The translations under genes and the position numbers were made by a program. The notes beneath the pieces were generated by a model that was not told the origin of the DNA, did no database searches, and worked only from the letters and a program-made list of their open reading frames with translations. From the NCBI RefSeq assembly GCF_000003855.2, contig NW_003101680.1:2795186-2859185 (forward strand): a stretch of DNA of 64,000 nt. The letters run 5' to 3'. The stretch is from Blastomyces gilchristii SLH14081 (Eukaryota; Ascomycota; Eurotiomycetes; Onygenales; Ajellomycetaceae). Within the stretch, counting starts at the first letter, position 1, and every line of letters starts with the position of its first letter. Positions 24,500-36,600 of this stretch are shown here, one piece after another.

Positions 24500-25600
24500 T
24501 AGTTATCTTCTGAATCTTTCTTCACTGCAATGTGATTAATATGAACAGATACTGATTCATTCTTTGAGTGAGAAGATATATAGACTGATTAGCAGTTGAA
24601 AGCAATGTGGTCTGATCAGTTACAGTTAATGCATACTTCTTGATAATATCAATCAGCAACTTCTTCAGAAGTGATCTCAGAAACTTGAAAGCCTGTTTAA
24701 ACAGTGAAGACCCTTGCTTATATGTAGATATTTAAGTCTACTCAATTCATAAAATCTGCATCATTGTTATTCTTCAGTGCAGGTGTATAAGTGACTGAGT
24801 TATTTCTCAGTGCAGATGTATGAATATAACATCTTCTGTCACTGTTCTGTATACTCTTGAGCTTGATAAGACAGTTATTCAATGTCTGAAGTTGTACACA
24901 GAAATCTTCATAAGTCTGATCTTCATCTACACTTATAAGAATCTGTAAGAGTTTGAAAGTTAATGTCTTCTTAAGCATGCTAATCTTTATTTGATTCTCG
25001 CAAAATTGATCATCTACTTCTAGAATCTTGATATTGAAGTCAGGAATAAATATTGTGAGAGAAGTGTTTCTCTGTTAGATACTCTGTAACTAATCTAATA
25101 CTTTCTGTTACATAGCAGTGTCTCAGAACAGAATATCAAGATATTTCATAATATTATCAGATATTTACAATACTGATTCACATGCTTTTATTCATGAATG
25201 AAACTTTTGTTTCATGTGATTCTTCAATTATTCATTAATATATCAATCTTGATTGATTAATGAACTGATGACATCTTCATCTACACTCAGTTTTATGAGC
25301 ATTTCCATTCTTCATGATGAGTAGAGAGTGAGATTGAAAGTATTGAAATATATAGAAGTATCTAAGCATTCTTCCAGTGCTTTTATATTTAATTCTGTTG
25401 ATATTAAAATTGTCTGTACAGAGGTTCCTTGTTGAGATAATCATTGAATTTCTTCATATTAGTGTCGTTGAGTTGCATGCATGTCAGCTATTTATTGTTA
25501 ATATAATTCTAACATTGCTCACAGCCACTGTGACACTGCATCTATACTTGTGTTTAAGAGTTCTCTCATACTATTATTAGACATGATTATATTGATCATC
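24500..25600 (-). pseudogene. B1 gag relic with CCHC knuckle
   Basis: Minus-strand gag of family B. The readable part, MLKKTLTFKLLQILISVDED (24978-24919 and beyond), belongs to a gag-like helical region, followed by a Ser/Asn-rich linker. A complete zinc knuckle CINCNWSDHIAFNC (C-x2-C-x4-H-x4-C, about 24637-24594) has its Trp codon as TGA. In B2 the first Cys of the same knuckle is Tyr. It follows the 5' LTR at the normal distance. Not functional. Confidence 0.75.
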
Positions 25601-25900
25601 AGATATGTGATATCTGTGAAATCAGAAGAAGTGTAATTATATGAATATCTTATATATCTGTAGTATCAGAACTCTCAGATCTTGCACTGATATTATCTTT
25701 GTAAGATCTTATTACAGAATCAGAGTGACTGATAAGCAAGCTTCTATCTGAGAACTTAGTGTTCACTTAACTATTTTGACTGTTTCTCTATTTCTTATAT
25801 GTTGTTACATGATCAGATATCTCAGTGAATAATTATTTCTAATAAAGAGATGATATATGAATAATTGTTTCTAATAAGAAGATAATGAACATTTTTCTAG

Positions 25901-26136
25901 TATAAGAGGCCTATGCTGAATAGATCAGTATAATATATAGGTATTATATAACAAAGAGAAAAATGTTAAAGAAGGAAAAGAAAGAGAAAGTATGAGAATC
26001 AGTGATTAAAGTGAATATTTATACGCGTTCGTAGTGACTGAGAATCAGCGATCGAGAATGGGCGAGAATCAGAGTGGTAGAAATCTGTGAAGTGTAACGG
26101 AATAGTCTTATGAATGATCGGGCGCAGCCCGTCACA
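25901..26136 (-). repeat. B1 5' LTR (236 bp)
   Basis: Partner of 13296-13528. Starts TATAAGAGGCC (TG changed to TA) and ends GCCCGTCACA. Most differences from the partner are C/T or G/A transitions. Confidence 0.88.
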
Positions 26137-26141
26137 TATAA

Positions 26142-27520
26142 TCAGTTATTCAAATTATGAGTAACTATATTAAATAATCTCTCAATAGTTCTACTGATCT
26201 GAGATAGTAAACAGTATCAGATATTTTATTTAAAACTGCAATTATTATTCTTCTATTATCTTTTGAAAGAACTATAGAAAAGTTCTACTGAAATTACTTA
26301 ATGTTTGTGATAGAATCTGATAAGATGTAGTTATTAACTTCACTATTAATCTCTCTGAGAGTAAGAGTTGTAAAAATATTCTGATTATCATTGACTAACT
26401 GAGTAAATATATAATATTGAAATCTTGTGATAAGATGAATATTGAATAGATCACTGAAGCTTTCTTACAAAGCTTATTCTATTAAATACACAGCTCACTG
26501 AGATATATAGTATCTGATTCAGACTGTTAAGTTCTGAGTACTCTCTGAATAAGAATCTGTTGAATTTTCAAGATTATATACTGCTTATCAACTGCTTATC
26601 ACTCTAAGACTGATAATACATCAGAATGAATAATTCAGATTAAAAAAAATTATCTTTATAAGTTATATAATTATTTATAAGATGACTGACACAATCTGCT
26701 CTTAAATACAAAAGTTATTATTAATAATTAAAATGTTATTTTTATAGATATAAGTTTGTTCTTTCTTATATATAGTTACTATATAATAGTATTAAATCTT
26801 CTGAAGATTACACAGTTCACACTGAACTATTACAGTCTAATTCAGATTACTAATAATATAGTAATAAATCTCTGAGATATCTGTGACTGAGTAGAAGTCT
26901 TTATAATAAGTATTAAACAAGATTAAGAGAATTAAATCAATATCTGCTAAGATCTCACTTAGCAATATAAGATATAAGATCTAGTGTAATTACATCTTAG
27001 AAATATACAGATTATACACTCATCTTATATACTAAACTACTATTATACTCAATATAAAGTGATAGAAGTTCTAGACAGTTATAACTATTATTTTCATACT
27101 TTATTGAAGATTTATAATATGTTTTATACAGGCTTACTCTGCTATACTATCACTGACTCATTCTCTTCTGCCCCGGTGGCCGAATGGTTAATGCGGCCAC
27201 CCGGTAGCGCCTTGGCGTGGGAAACCAAGGTGTGTGAGTTCGAAACCTGCAGGAGATACATTAAATCCGGAACCCAAGCACCTCAGATTCCTAATAAATA
27301 CAGAGGTGTACAAATTGCTTCAATAAATCGCCCTATGTTCCTGGGCTGGGAAGTTATTATCGCATGTATCTAATTGTCACTTCTTTGTATTTCCTATGTT
27401 CTTGTTATCTTGACATGATCTTAACACCTGTATTTCCTCCTGTATAACCAACACTTGGCCTGTATTTAACATCACGCAAGGACTCATCATAAGCTCCGCT
27501 TGCATATGAGTATAATGGAA

Positions 27521-27560
<40 letters not shown>

Positions 27561-27797
27561 TCATTCTCTTCTCAACTGACTTTCAACTAACAATTATCAG
27601 AAATTATAGAAAAAGATAATGAACTTAAGTAAGAGATTAAATATATTCTTAATAAAGGATTTCATATCTGCAGTTAACAATATTTTGTGAAATAAGTTAA
27701 TTATAATTATTCAATCTGAATCTCAGACTCTGTACTATCTAATACAGTAGCTCTTAACTGATAGAATCTATACTTTCTTTCAGAAACAAGAGGCTAA
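26142..27797 (+). pseudogene. B3 pol relic continued: integrase to 3' end
   Basis: Continuation of B3 after the B1 insertion. It covers the integrase HHCC and catalytic regions (heavily decayed) and the C-terminal tail. The tail reads VIEVLDSYNYYFHTLLKIYN, then MFYTGLLCYTITDSF at 27059-27167, equivalent to LDS.sYrLnTp.giHnVFHtsLLrp. SINE S1 interrupts it at 27170-27558. The last 225 bp (27573-27797) correspond to the region between integrase and LTR in B1 and B2. The hAT nest then separates it from its 3' LTR. Confidence 0.8.
27170..27558 (+). mobile_element. S1: tRNA-derived SINE
   Basis: A 389-bp element with 14-bp target duplications ACTCATTCTCTTCT at 27156-27169 and 27559-27572. The head is tRNA-like: A box TGGCCGAATGG (27178-27188) and B box GAGTTCGAAACC (27237-27248). 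A unique body of about 270 bp follows, then a long ATA/AAT tail (about 27517-27558). It is rich in CC, GG and CG compared with its surroundings. It interrupts B3 integrase. Confidence 0.95.
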
Positions 27798-27809
27798 TAT
27801 AACTAGACT

Positions 27810-28314
27810 TAGACTGACTGTGTAACTATGTCTGAGATTAAAATCAGAATTTTTGATAGTCTCATTGTCAATTCAACTGATCTCATTACACAGTTTTAAC
27901 ATTGAATAGTAGTCTCATACTGTCTCAGTGAGACTTACTGTCTACTCTTATCACATTTTTCAAATGAGATCATGATTTTCACTTCTCAATTTAAATTATA
28001 TTAATTGCTTTAAATGACTTTACATTTTATTTGAGTGTTATCAAAAAGTGTTACATTTCAAAGAATTAAAAATAGTCTAAAAAAACCTTAAAATATCTAA
28101 AAATAGTAACTTTATATTAAGAATGAGACTAAATGAGATCAAATAAGACTACTTTCTCATTTTTTTCAAGTCATGATTTCATTTTGAGATTTAATATACA
28201 GTCACTTTGCATGTTTTTTAAATGACTAGTCTCAGCGGGATTCACATCAAGAAATGTATGAGATCAGATCAAATAAGATCAAACATGAAATTCATGCTTT
28301 TAGTAGTCAGTTTA
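27810..28314. mobile_element. m3: short hAT copy inserted at the tip of m4
   Basis: 505 bp, from TAGACTGACTGTGTAAC to GTAGTCAGTTTA. Target duplications ACTAGACT at 27802-27809 and 28315-28322 are identical and include the first six bases of m4. It is in the opposite orientation to m4. Confidence 0.93.
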
Positions 28315-28430
28315 ACTAGACTAGCTACTAAGACTAAGAATTTAATATTTAATATTATTTGATCTGATCTCATACATTTCTTGGCATGACTTCTGCTGAG
28401 ATCAATAATTAAAAAAACATGCAAAGTAAC

Positions 28431-28935
28431 TAGACTGACCGTGCGACCGTGTCTGAGATTAGAACCAGAATTTTTGATAGTTTTATTATTAATTCAACTA
28501 ATCTTATTACATGGTTTTAAGATTAGATAATAGTCTCATGCTGTTTCAGTAAGAATTACTGTCTACTTTTATTACATTTTTCAAATGAAACTATGATTTT
28601 CACTTCTTAATTTAAATTATTTTTATTACTTTAAATGACTTTAAATCTCATTTCAGTGTTATCAAAAAGTGTTACTTTTTAAAAAAATTAAAAATAGTTC
28701 AAAAATAACCTTAAAATATCTACAAATAATAACTTTATGTTAAGAATGAGACTAAATAAGATTAAATAAGATTACTTTCTTATTTTTTCTAAGTTATAAT
28801 TTTATTTTAAGATCTGATATATAGTCACTTTGCATATTGTTTTAATAATTAGTTTCAGTGAGATTCATGCCAAGAAATGTATAAGATCAGACTAAATGAG
28901 ATTAAATATAAAATTTAATCTCATCAGTCAGTCTA
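28431..28935. mobile_element. m5: short hAT copy inserted inside m4
   Basis: 505 bp, from TAGACTGACCGTGCGACCGT to AGTCAGTCTA. Target duplications AAAGTAAC at 28423-28430 and 28936-28943 are identical. Removing it restores the sub-terminal sequence GCAAAGTAACTATGT of m4. Confidence 0.94.
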
Positions 28936-29337
28936 AAAGTAACTATGTATCAGATTTTAAAATAACATCATAACTTAGACAAAAATAAGAAAGTGATCTC
29001 ATTTAATTTCATTGAGTCTTATTCTTAATATAAAGTTACTATTTTTATACATTTTAAGGTTTTTTTAGACTATTTTTAATTTTTTAAAAAGTAACACTTT
29101 TTGATAACACTCAAATAAAATGTAAAGTCATTTAAAGCAATTAATATAATTTAAATTGAGAAGTGAAAATCATAGTCTCATTTAAAAAATGTAATAAGAG
29201 TAGATAGTAAGTTTTACTGAAATAGTATAAGACTACTATCTAATTTTAAAACCATGTAATAAAATCAGTTAAATTGACAATGAGACTATTAAATATTCTG
29301 ATTCTGATCTCAGACACAGTTATATAGTTAGTCTAAA

Positions 29338-29640
29338 TATAACAGACTATGTCTGATTATATAGACTATTTTATTACACTTTATAGATTTCTCAGCCTGA
29401 AAGCTCTGATTCTTGAAAGCTCTAATTCTCAGTCATTAATTATCAGCTGTTATTAATTCTTAGTTAAGAAACTTACAGTGTTTCTATTCTTCTACTTCAA
29501 AGCTTTATCTTATATATATATAAATATTCGCCTTAATTACTGATTTTCACACTTTCTCTTTCTTTCTTCTCTAACATTTTTCACTTTTATTATATAAGAT
29601 CTATATCTTAATACTGATCTATTTAGTGTAGATCTCTTAA
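29338..29640 (+). repeat. B3 3' LTR (about 303 bp, right end truncated)
   Basis: Starts TATAACAGACTATGTCTGA (decayed TGTGACGGGCTGCG...). It follows the 5' LTR at 4778 with shared private sequence near GAAAGCTCTGATTCT, and reaches GATCTATTTAGTGTAGATCT. The final TCTTACA is lost where it joins a family A LTR fragment at about 29641, so the right target duplication of B3 cannot be seen. Confidence 0.75.
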
Positions 29641-29771
29641 ACTCAGTTATAAATAGTATTCAAAAACTTCAGTCTATATAGTTATACATAGTCAAGACCT
29701 GCTAACTCTATTGATTACATGAGAGATAGAAATAAAGATAAAGTATTTATAAGAAGTAAGATTTCTTACAG
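29641..29771 (-). repeat. Family A LTR fragment (about 131 bp)
   Basis: Matches the half of the A LTR running from AGTTATAAATAGTATTC to the end TTTCTTACA (minus orientation). The other half is missing. It abuts the truncated B3 LTR directly, suggesting deletion or recombination between LTRs of two families. Confidence 0.8.
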
Positions 29772-29877
29772 TTGAAGAAATCTGATAATATTAATCTCTA
29801 GTAGATTCTCTACTAATTTAATAGCTACTTACTTATTAAATCTGGTTTTATTCAAGATTTCATATTCTAAGTGAGTT

Positions 29878-30315
29878 TAAACTGACTGTATAATTAATAA
29901 TCTTATTATTAATTTAACTGATTTCATTACATAGTTTTAAAATTAGATAGTAGTTTTATACTATCTTAGTAAGACTTACTATCTAATCTTATTACATTTT
30001 TTAAATAAGATTATAATTTTCACTTCTTAATTTAAGTTTTATCAAAAAGTGTTACTTTTTAAAAAATTAAAAATAGTCTAAAAAACTTCTTAAAATGTCT
30101 AAAAATAGTGACTTTATTCTAAGAAGGAAACTAAATGAGACTAAATGAGATCACTTTCTTATTTTTTCTAAGTCATGATCTGATTTTGAGATCTGTTAAA
30201 TAGTTACTTTGTATATGTTTTTAATGATTAGTCTCAGTGAGATTCACGTCAAGAAATGTATGAGACCAGATCAAATGAAATCAAATGTGAAATTCATGTC
30301 CCAGCGGCCAGTCTA
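29878..30315. mobile_element. m6: short hAT copy with an internal deletion (438 bp)
   Basis: Identical target duplications AGTGAGTT at 29870-29877 and 30316-30323. About 65 bp are missing internally around 30032 compared with m3, m5 and m7. Its right end (CGTCAAGAAATG... CCAGCGGCCAGTCTA) is well preserved. Confidence 0.93.
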
Positions 30316-30323
30316 AGTGAGTT

Positions 30324-30567
30324 ATTAAGCTTAACAAATATCTACAGAATTAGCTGTATATTTTTATATGTAATTTTCTATATATATTTTCATTATATAA
30401 TATATCACCTTAAAATCTAATTGTGGTGTTGAGATATCATTGAAAATATTTCATCATTGTGATTGTGAAATAGCGGCTGTTAAGTGTAAGCAGATGTTGA
30501 GTGGTTGATCACATTACTTTTTAAAAAAAGTGAAGATCTGTACAAAAAGAAGAAATACACATCACCG
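30324..30567. other. Unassigned spacer left of the Plavaka relic
   Basis: No gene is recognised. From about 30420 on, GG, CG and TGGT-type sequence is more frequent than in the surrounding repeats, for example GTGGTGTTGAG and TAGCGGCTG. This could be less-mutated single-copy sequence or the end of the neighbouring element. The interval 29772-29877 also holds nothing I recognise. Confidence 0.4.
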
Positions 30568-33290
30568 CACTGAACAGGCCCTTAGTGTAACTCATGTAGA
30601 CAGATTATACATAGACAACAATGTTATTCTCTGAGAAAAATCAAGATTATATGATTTTAGTCATTGTTAGAGAATAATGAACAGGTTGCAGTATTATTAA
30701 CTAATTCAGCATGACACTAATCTACTTTTGATATAAGTCATGTGCTCAGAGCAATTCTTGCTAGAGAGTCTGAGAAGAAACAGTTTCATCTTCAATGAAA
30801 ATTCCTGAGATTTGTAAGAATTTTTCAGATTCTTCAACTTTGACTTTCTATTACTATATACTCACATATCTTTGAGATTTGAAAATCACCTTAGCTTATA
30901 GCTAAAGAGAAGAGGAATAGAAATATTTCTTTAGTATTTCAAAAAAATCTATATTTAAGATAGATATATACTCTTGAAAATGATTATATTTTTTGATTTC
31001 AGAATTTCTGAGAGCTTTTTTTTATATGAGGAATTAAATTCCTGTGTTTATAAACATACTAGTTAAATTTGAGATAATACTTCTATTCTAAGAACTTGAA
31101 ATATAAATATAAAAATCAGATACATTGTAAGAACATTATTATTCTAAGATTTCAAGATAATACAGAACTGATAAATCTATGAAGTTAAGTTGAAATTCTC
31201 TTTCATACTCAGAATACTGAGTAAATTATTTCTATGTTATTAATAATCAGAACTTATTTCTTCTCAGACACTTTGTAAGAATATTATCACTTATATAATC
31301 TGATTTTACTATTTGAGTTAGCTTATTACTTATTTCGAGTTAGCTTATAATATAATTATCAATTCAGCGTTAAAACAGCAATGAATATCTGAAGAAGTAT
31401 CTGAGCTTACTGAGATAAGAATAATGTTATCATTTATAATCTGTCTAACTATATTCTTATAGGAAGAATGTAGAGTTAATTTATGATGATTATACTGTGA
31501 ATTCATCATTTCACCTGTGTCACATGTCACTGATTGTAACACATGTTTCATTATTATATTCAGCAACATGTTACTGAATATTAAATATCAAGATAATATT
31601 GAAACAGTGCAGAACTTTCTAACATCATTATAACACTACTCAGTAATTATGTAATTGACAGATGTTATTATCAAAATACTACTAAGATACTATGAGACAC
31701 TGTATACTATTCTGTCAGTGAAATCAATACTATTAAGCTAGTTAGTTAGCTATTACTCAGTACAATAGCTGCTATTCATCAACTATCTATTCTATCTAAA
31801 GAAATGAGACATTTTAATTACAATGTAAATATCTTATTATCTGAGACTCATACACTAAATAACTATCATTTTCATCACTATTCTGTATTAAAATATTACA
31901 TAATACTGTCTTTTGAATCATCAGCAGTCTGATAATAGTGTAATTATCAGAATTCTCTTGTAAAATCAGCAGATTCAGTAGATAATTATGCATGATATGA
32001 TGTAGAGAAATAAGTGTAAAGAAAATTCACTTAACTTCTCTCATTTCATAGATAAATATGATTGTAATCTGGCTAAGCTCTGTCTCTTGATATTGAATGA
32101 TATTCTCTTTCATGAGAGAGATTCAGTAAATGCAACACCTGATTTATAAGTTAGTGATAAGTTAATAACTGATTGATTAATAGATATACTGAACTGAGAA
32201 TATCAACTTATTATAGAAAAGAATTGAATGATAATCTAGTTTCAAAACTGAGAGCTTATTTCAATTAGCATTGTAGAATTCTCACAGCTTATTGAGAAAG
32301 AAATGAAGAAGTTCAAGCTTTGAGAGATTTGTAAATTGTATACTAACTTTCTCTGACATGTTGCTTGATAATAGATGACTAAAAATCCTCAGAGTAATAT
32401 AATCTTTTATTGACTCTAACTTGATAAAGTAGTTTGATAAATTATTATTATCATCTGATTCTTTATTCATTCTCAGCAGATTATTGAATAGTGCTGAATA
32501 AACTGTATATAGCTGTTGAATCTTCTGTGTCAGACATAAGTCAGATCTGTCAAAAGAATCTCTTAATACTAGTTACAAGATGTGATGAAAGCTCTTCTGC
32601 ATAAGTAGTATCTTCTTCACATTCTGATAATTTGTTCACTGCACTAGATTCTTATAGTCTTAATACTTGTTCTTCTCTATCAGAACATTGCAGTTGTTAG
32701 ATACAGTGTATTCTTTAATCAGCTTAATATAGTGTAAATTAATATGCATATTCAGCTAACTCTTCATATACTATACAAGCTTTGCTTTTTTGATATAATC
32801 ACTGATATGTATAGTAACTGAGCTCATTATTGAAGCAGGGAATGACTGATGACTAACAACTGAATCAGCTTGAGATGATTCAAATATCACTGCTGCTCTT
32901 TATCACAGCTTCAATAAGAAGTTGTAGCTGTCAGCAGACTGCAAGTATGATTTAATAAGCCACTTCAGAATCATTTTCTCTCAGAGATTGAGATATCAAT
33001 AGGCTATTACTCCTTGCAATGACTGCATATACCTGAATAATAAGAGCAATAGATGATTGATTTGACGCTGAAAATGCTGCAGAAATAATCTGTTTAATTA
33101 CTGAACTGAGTCATTTCTCTCTGAGCTTACACTGCAAGATAAGAGATATAATAATTAAAGCGTGAGATGTTCTTGAAGCTGATACTTCTTGAGATGAGTG
33201 ATCAGTGACTGCAGATGATTTCAATCATGAGAAAAAGAAAATATCTGGAATATTTGAAAGTATTCTAGCTGATTATATAGTAATAAGAGA
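30568..33290 (-). pseudogene. Plavaka-type transposase relic, C-terminal part
   Basis: Continuation of the transposase at 38498-40590 after removing LINE L3. On the minus strand: FQIFQIFFFS.LKSSAVTDHS-like opening (about 33260-33190); a KQIISAAFSASNQSSIALII stretch (about 33070-33010); NMHINLHYIKLIKEYTVSNN, then CNVLIEKNKY (about 32745-32660), matching the Plavaka N.H.g.HY...kEY...NCNVL.GE.KHR block; then YQNVKKILLMQKSF; and MNKESDDNNNLSNYFIKLES (32470-32410). The last open piece, MLLNIIMKHVLQSVTCDTGE, is at 31569-31345. Gly/Trp/Arg losses are frequent. A CACTG... start at 30568-30572 is a candidate terminus, unconfirmed. Confidence 0.65.
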
Positions 33291-33689
33291 GTTATTATTA
33301 TTATTATTCTTCAATTATAGATGTATGCAGTCAGAGACTATGACATCTACCTGAGAACTAAAAGTGCTCAGGGTTTTTCCTATATCTATAAAGTTAACTA
33401 TTATACATTCATCAATTTCAGATATGCAAAATCAGGAAATTTCAGCCCAGAATACAAAAACTGTTGACAATTTGCAGTATTTTAACATCTTCTGATACTT
33501 TGAAATCATTTGACAATATCATGACAAAAGAAAAGAGAACACAGTCTTAAAGAGAGACACATTAAATAGATAGATAGAAAAGAATAGATAGAAAAAAGTA
33601 GAGTAAAATAAAGAGAGACTGTAACAAAACAAATTATCAAAAGATAGTACATAGCTGTTTTAACAAACTATATCTGATCAATTTCCTTC

Positions 33690-36600
33690 TCTTCATATTC
33701 AGATATTTCTGAATTCAGTTATTTTCTTGTAGCTGCTTGAGTTTCTGATAGAAAGTCTATTAAGTATTTAATTCCTGTCTCAGTTGAGAATAAGAATCTC
33801 ATATTTAATTGATTTAGATTATACTTCTCTTTCAATCTAACTCTGAGACTATTGTATAATGCACAGTGCATTATAATATGCTCAGAATTCTCATTTGCAT
33901 TGCAGAATGAGCATTCTGTTGAATCAAATCTATCATCAAATCTTTGTATATAAGATTTGAAATAGTCATGTTCTAGTTTCAGCTATATTATAGATGAGAA
34001 TATTTTCTTTTTACATTTAATTGAACAAGATTTTCACTTGGATTTTGTTTCAAATCTTGAATAATGTATACTCTTCTTTTATTTCTGCCAGCTTTCATTT
34101 CACTTGTCTAAACAAGATTCTTTTATTTTTCTCTTTATAAAGATCAGAACACAGTTTTTTGATAGATCTGCTTAATTCTGAGCTCTTTTTTTGCGGCTGA
34201 ATCAGCCAATTCATTATCATGAATATTCATATAAGCAGAAACTCAGTGCAGATGAATTATCAGCTTTGATATTCTTCTCTTTTGAATTTTTAAAACAGAG
34301 TTTAAGATTAGTTCAAGATTCATTTGATCATTATGAATCTGACTATTTCTGAGTCTTTTTAGAGCAGCTTGACTATCAGAGAATATTCATATCTCTTTCA
34401 AACTATTTTCTCTTTTATAAGATTTTATTTCAATAAGTTTGAAAGCTTTCACTATTACAAATAGTTCAGTATCAAAGACTTCAGATTCACAGTCTAAATT
34501 TCAGAAATATGAGATAAAATTAGTATTATCTTCAGTATAAGCAATGTCTGTGTCTAATCTATTCAAATTCTTGTTTTTTGAGCCATCTGAATAAATCAGA
34601 AGAGAGTCTTTTATACTAATTATAGAAATTCTCTTCAAATGCTGTTCATATTCTTTCTCTTTAGATAGTTCACTTATTTATAAGTCTATAAGAGATTCAA
34701 GCTTTTTTCTTCAGAGAGATAACTTCTCATGATCAACTTTTTCAATATTTAAGAAAGAAAATTGATTTTTAATCAGTGAGTATAGTCTGTACAGTTGAGA
34801 AGGTATTTTCTCTGAAGAATTATTTTCATTTCAATCAAGAAATCTATTCTAATTCAGTTCACTTTCAGAGTTAATTGATGAAAATGAAGAAGAGACTCTT
34901 TCTCTGATTATATAATTTGAGCTCATCTTTATAACTCTCAGAGCATAGTTTATACAGGCCTTTTCAAATCTAATAGCAGAAGAGAGAATTGAAGCTTCAA
35001 TTTTGATTACTTTAATAGAAGATAATTTGAATGCTTTCAGAATTCTTCTCAAAGCTCTGTTTTACAGACTTTGAAAGAGTTCAGTGAAATTTCCTTGATT
35101 ATTCTATCAAACTTGAACTTCATAATTAGCTACAGAGATAATACAGACTACATATAACTGTCTCATAGCCTGAAAGAATAGATCTCTCTCTATATTTGAT
35201 AGTCTGATAATGTTGTTCAATAGTCTTTCTGTCTTTACAGTTCTTTATTGAATGTGATATTTAAAATTCAACTTGGAGTTTAATCATACTTGTAATCATT
35301 TGACATTTAAACTGGGGTTAATCTCTCTATTTAAAAGAGTTGAGAATAGTTCTTTCTCATTGAATCCAGAAAAGAAATGAATTAACTCAGTTTTATTCAT
35401 ATGAAATTGAATTTGATTGATATCTACTTTAACAAAGATTTTCTTTGCCGCTTTTTCAATCACTTTTAAATTCTCTTTGATAGTTTTTAAGGTATAGACT
35501 AGATCAATATCATTCATATAACTGAAAGATTACACCACTCTCATATTTCTATTTTTGAATAGATATACAGTGTATATTGCAAATAAAATAAGTAAGATTG
35601 AAGATTCTTACAGTACTTCTATTTTTATCTCAGTCTTGTCTTATTTCATTTCATCAAAGAAAAGTTGTATGATTCTTTTAGATATAAAACAGTTAACTTA
35701 TTTTATTAGAGAAAGTGACAGTTTTAATATCTTTAAAGTCTGAATTCACTTTGACTTTGAAACATGATTAAATACTTCTTTTATATCAATAAAAACTGCA
35801 GTTGAGACCAGATCTTCATACTTTGCTATTTAAATATCATGAACAACTGAGAGAACAGTGTCAATTACAGAACATTATTTTCTATCTCTCATTTATTCAC
35901 TGAATAAAAGAGAGTCATTAATAGAGCTTATAAAAAATATTCAAGTAGCTATTATCTTTTCTAAAATCTTTTTAACATAGTTTAATAGAGATATTACTCT
36001 ATATAACTTAGAACTTAAAGTTTTTCTATTAGGTTTTATAAGAATCACTTCAGTGACTTCTCTTCAGCTTTTAGAATAATATTCATTTTTCAAGAGATTG
36101 AAAAAGAGCTCAAAATATTCATTCTTTAAGTAGAAATATGTATTTTGAATAATCAAGTGATTAATTGAATCAGGCCCTGCAACAGTTTTAACTGAACTTG
36201 AGAAGATAGCTAACTCTAATTCATCTGATGTAAAATTAGGTCATTTTCAGTCATTTTCATTAATATAGTTGAGAAGTGATATATTCCCTTTCTCTGAATC
36301 TGAATCTGATGCATTTTGAAAGAGAATTCTTATAAAAGCTTGACATTTTTTCTCAAAAGAGTTTACTGTATATGATTCATTCTGAAACTCATATTCTAAG
36401 ACTGGAAGTTTTGCTACACTTCTTGTTTTAGTATAGTTAAAAGTGTTAAAAACTTTCCTTTCTTATACTTCTTCAAGAAATTTATTTCAGCAGTCTGATT
36501 TAACTCTTTTAATATCTATAAAATATTCATTTCTGACAGCTTTGAACTCTTTATCAGATATTATATTATTCTTTTAATCTCTTCTAGTAATAGCTAATTC

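Larger units (their letters stand above)
13296..26136 (-). mobile_element. B1: Ty3/gypsy element, full length but split by A1
   Basis: Minus-strand family B element inserted in its relative B3. It has a 5-bp target duplication TATAA at 13291-13295 and 26137-26141. The LTRs are 13296-13528 (3') and 25901-26136 (5'). Removing A1 (13961-21222) and one TCTTG duplication leaves about 5.57 kb. Coding order on the minus strand is gag, protease/RT, RNase H, integrase. It decays at former Trp, Gly and Pro codons. Confidence 0.93.
27804..29335. mobile_element. m4: outer short hAT copy, split by m3 and m5
   Basis: Target duplications AATATAAC at 27796-27803 and 29336-29343 are identical. Its first 6 bp (TAGACT, 27804-27809) are separated from the rest (28323-29335) by m3. 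A second copy, m5, sits inside at 28431-28935. Its own sequence totals about 500 bp. It is inserted exactly at the start of the B3 3' LTR. Confidence 0.93.

Noticed and set aside
27170..27260. Apparent tRNA genes at the heads of S1, S2 and S3
   Set aside because: A and B boxes are present, but the sequences continue into a shared SINE body with an AAT tail and target duplications, and no clean acceptor-stem end is seen. They are SINE promoters, not functional tRNAs.
27059..27373. A 104-codon open frame on the plus strand
   Set aside because: A chimera of B3 integrase tail and SINE S1 created by the insertion; not a gene.
27517..27558. Regular trinucleotide arrays as CRISPR-like or regulatory repeats
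   Set aside because: They are retroposon 3' tails (S1-S3, L1-L4); no spacer structure exists.
4778..29640. The 5' LTR at 4778 and the pol at 11426 as two separate elements
   Set aside because: Same orientation, LTRs with shared private sequence and a correct domain order make one interrupted B3 more economical, although the missing 1 kb and lost right target duplication leave some doubt.
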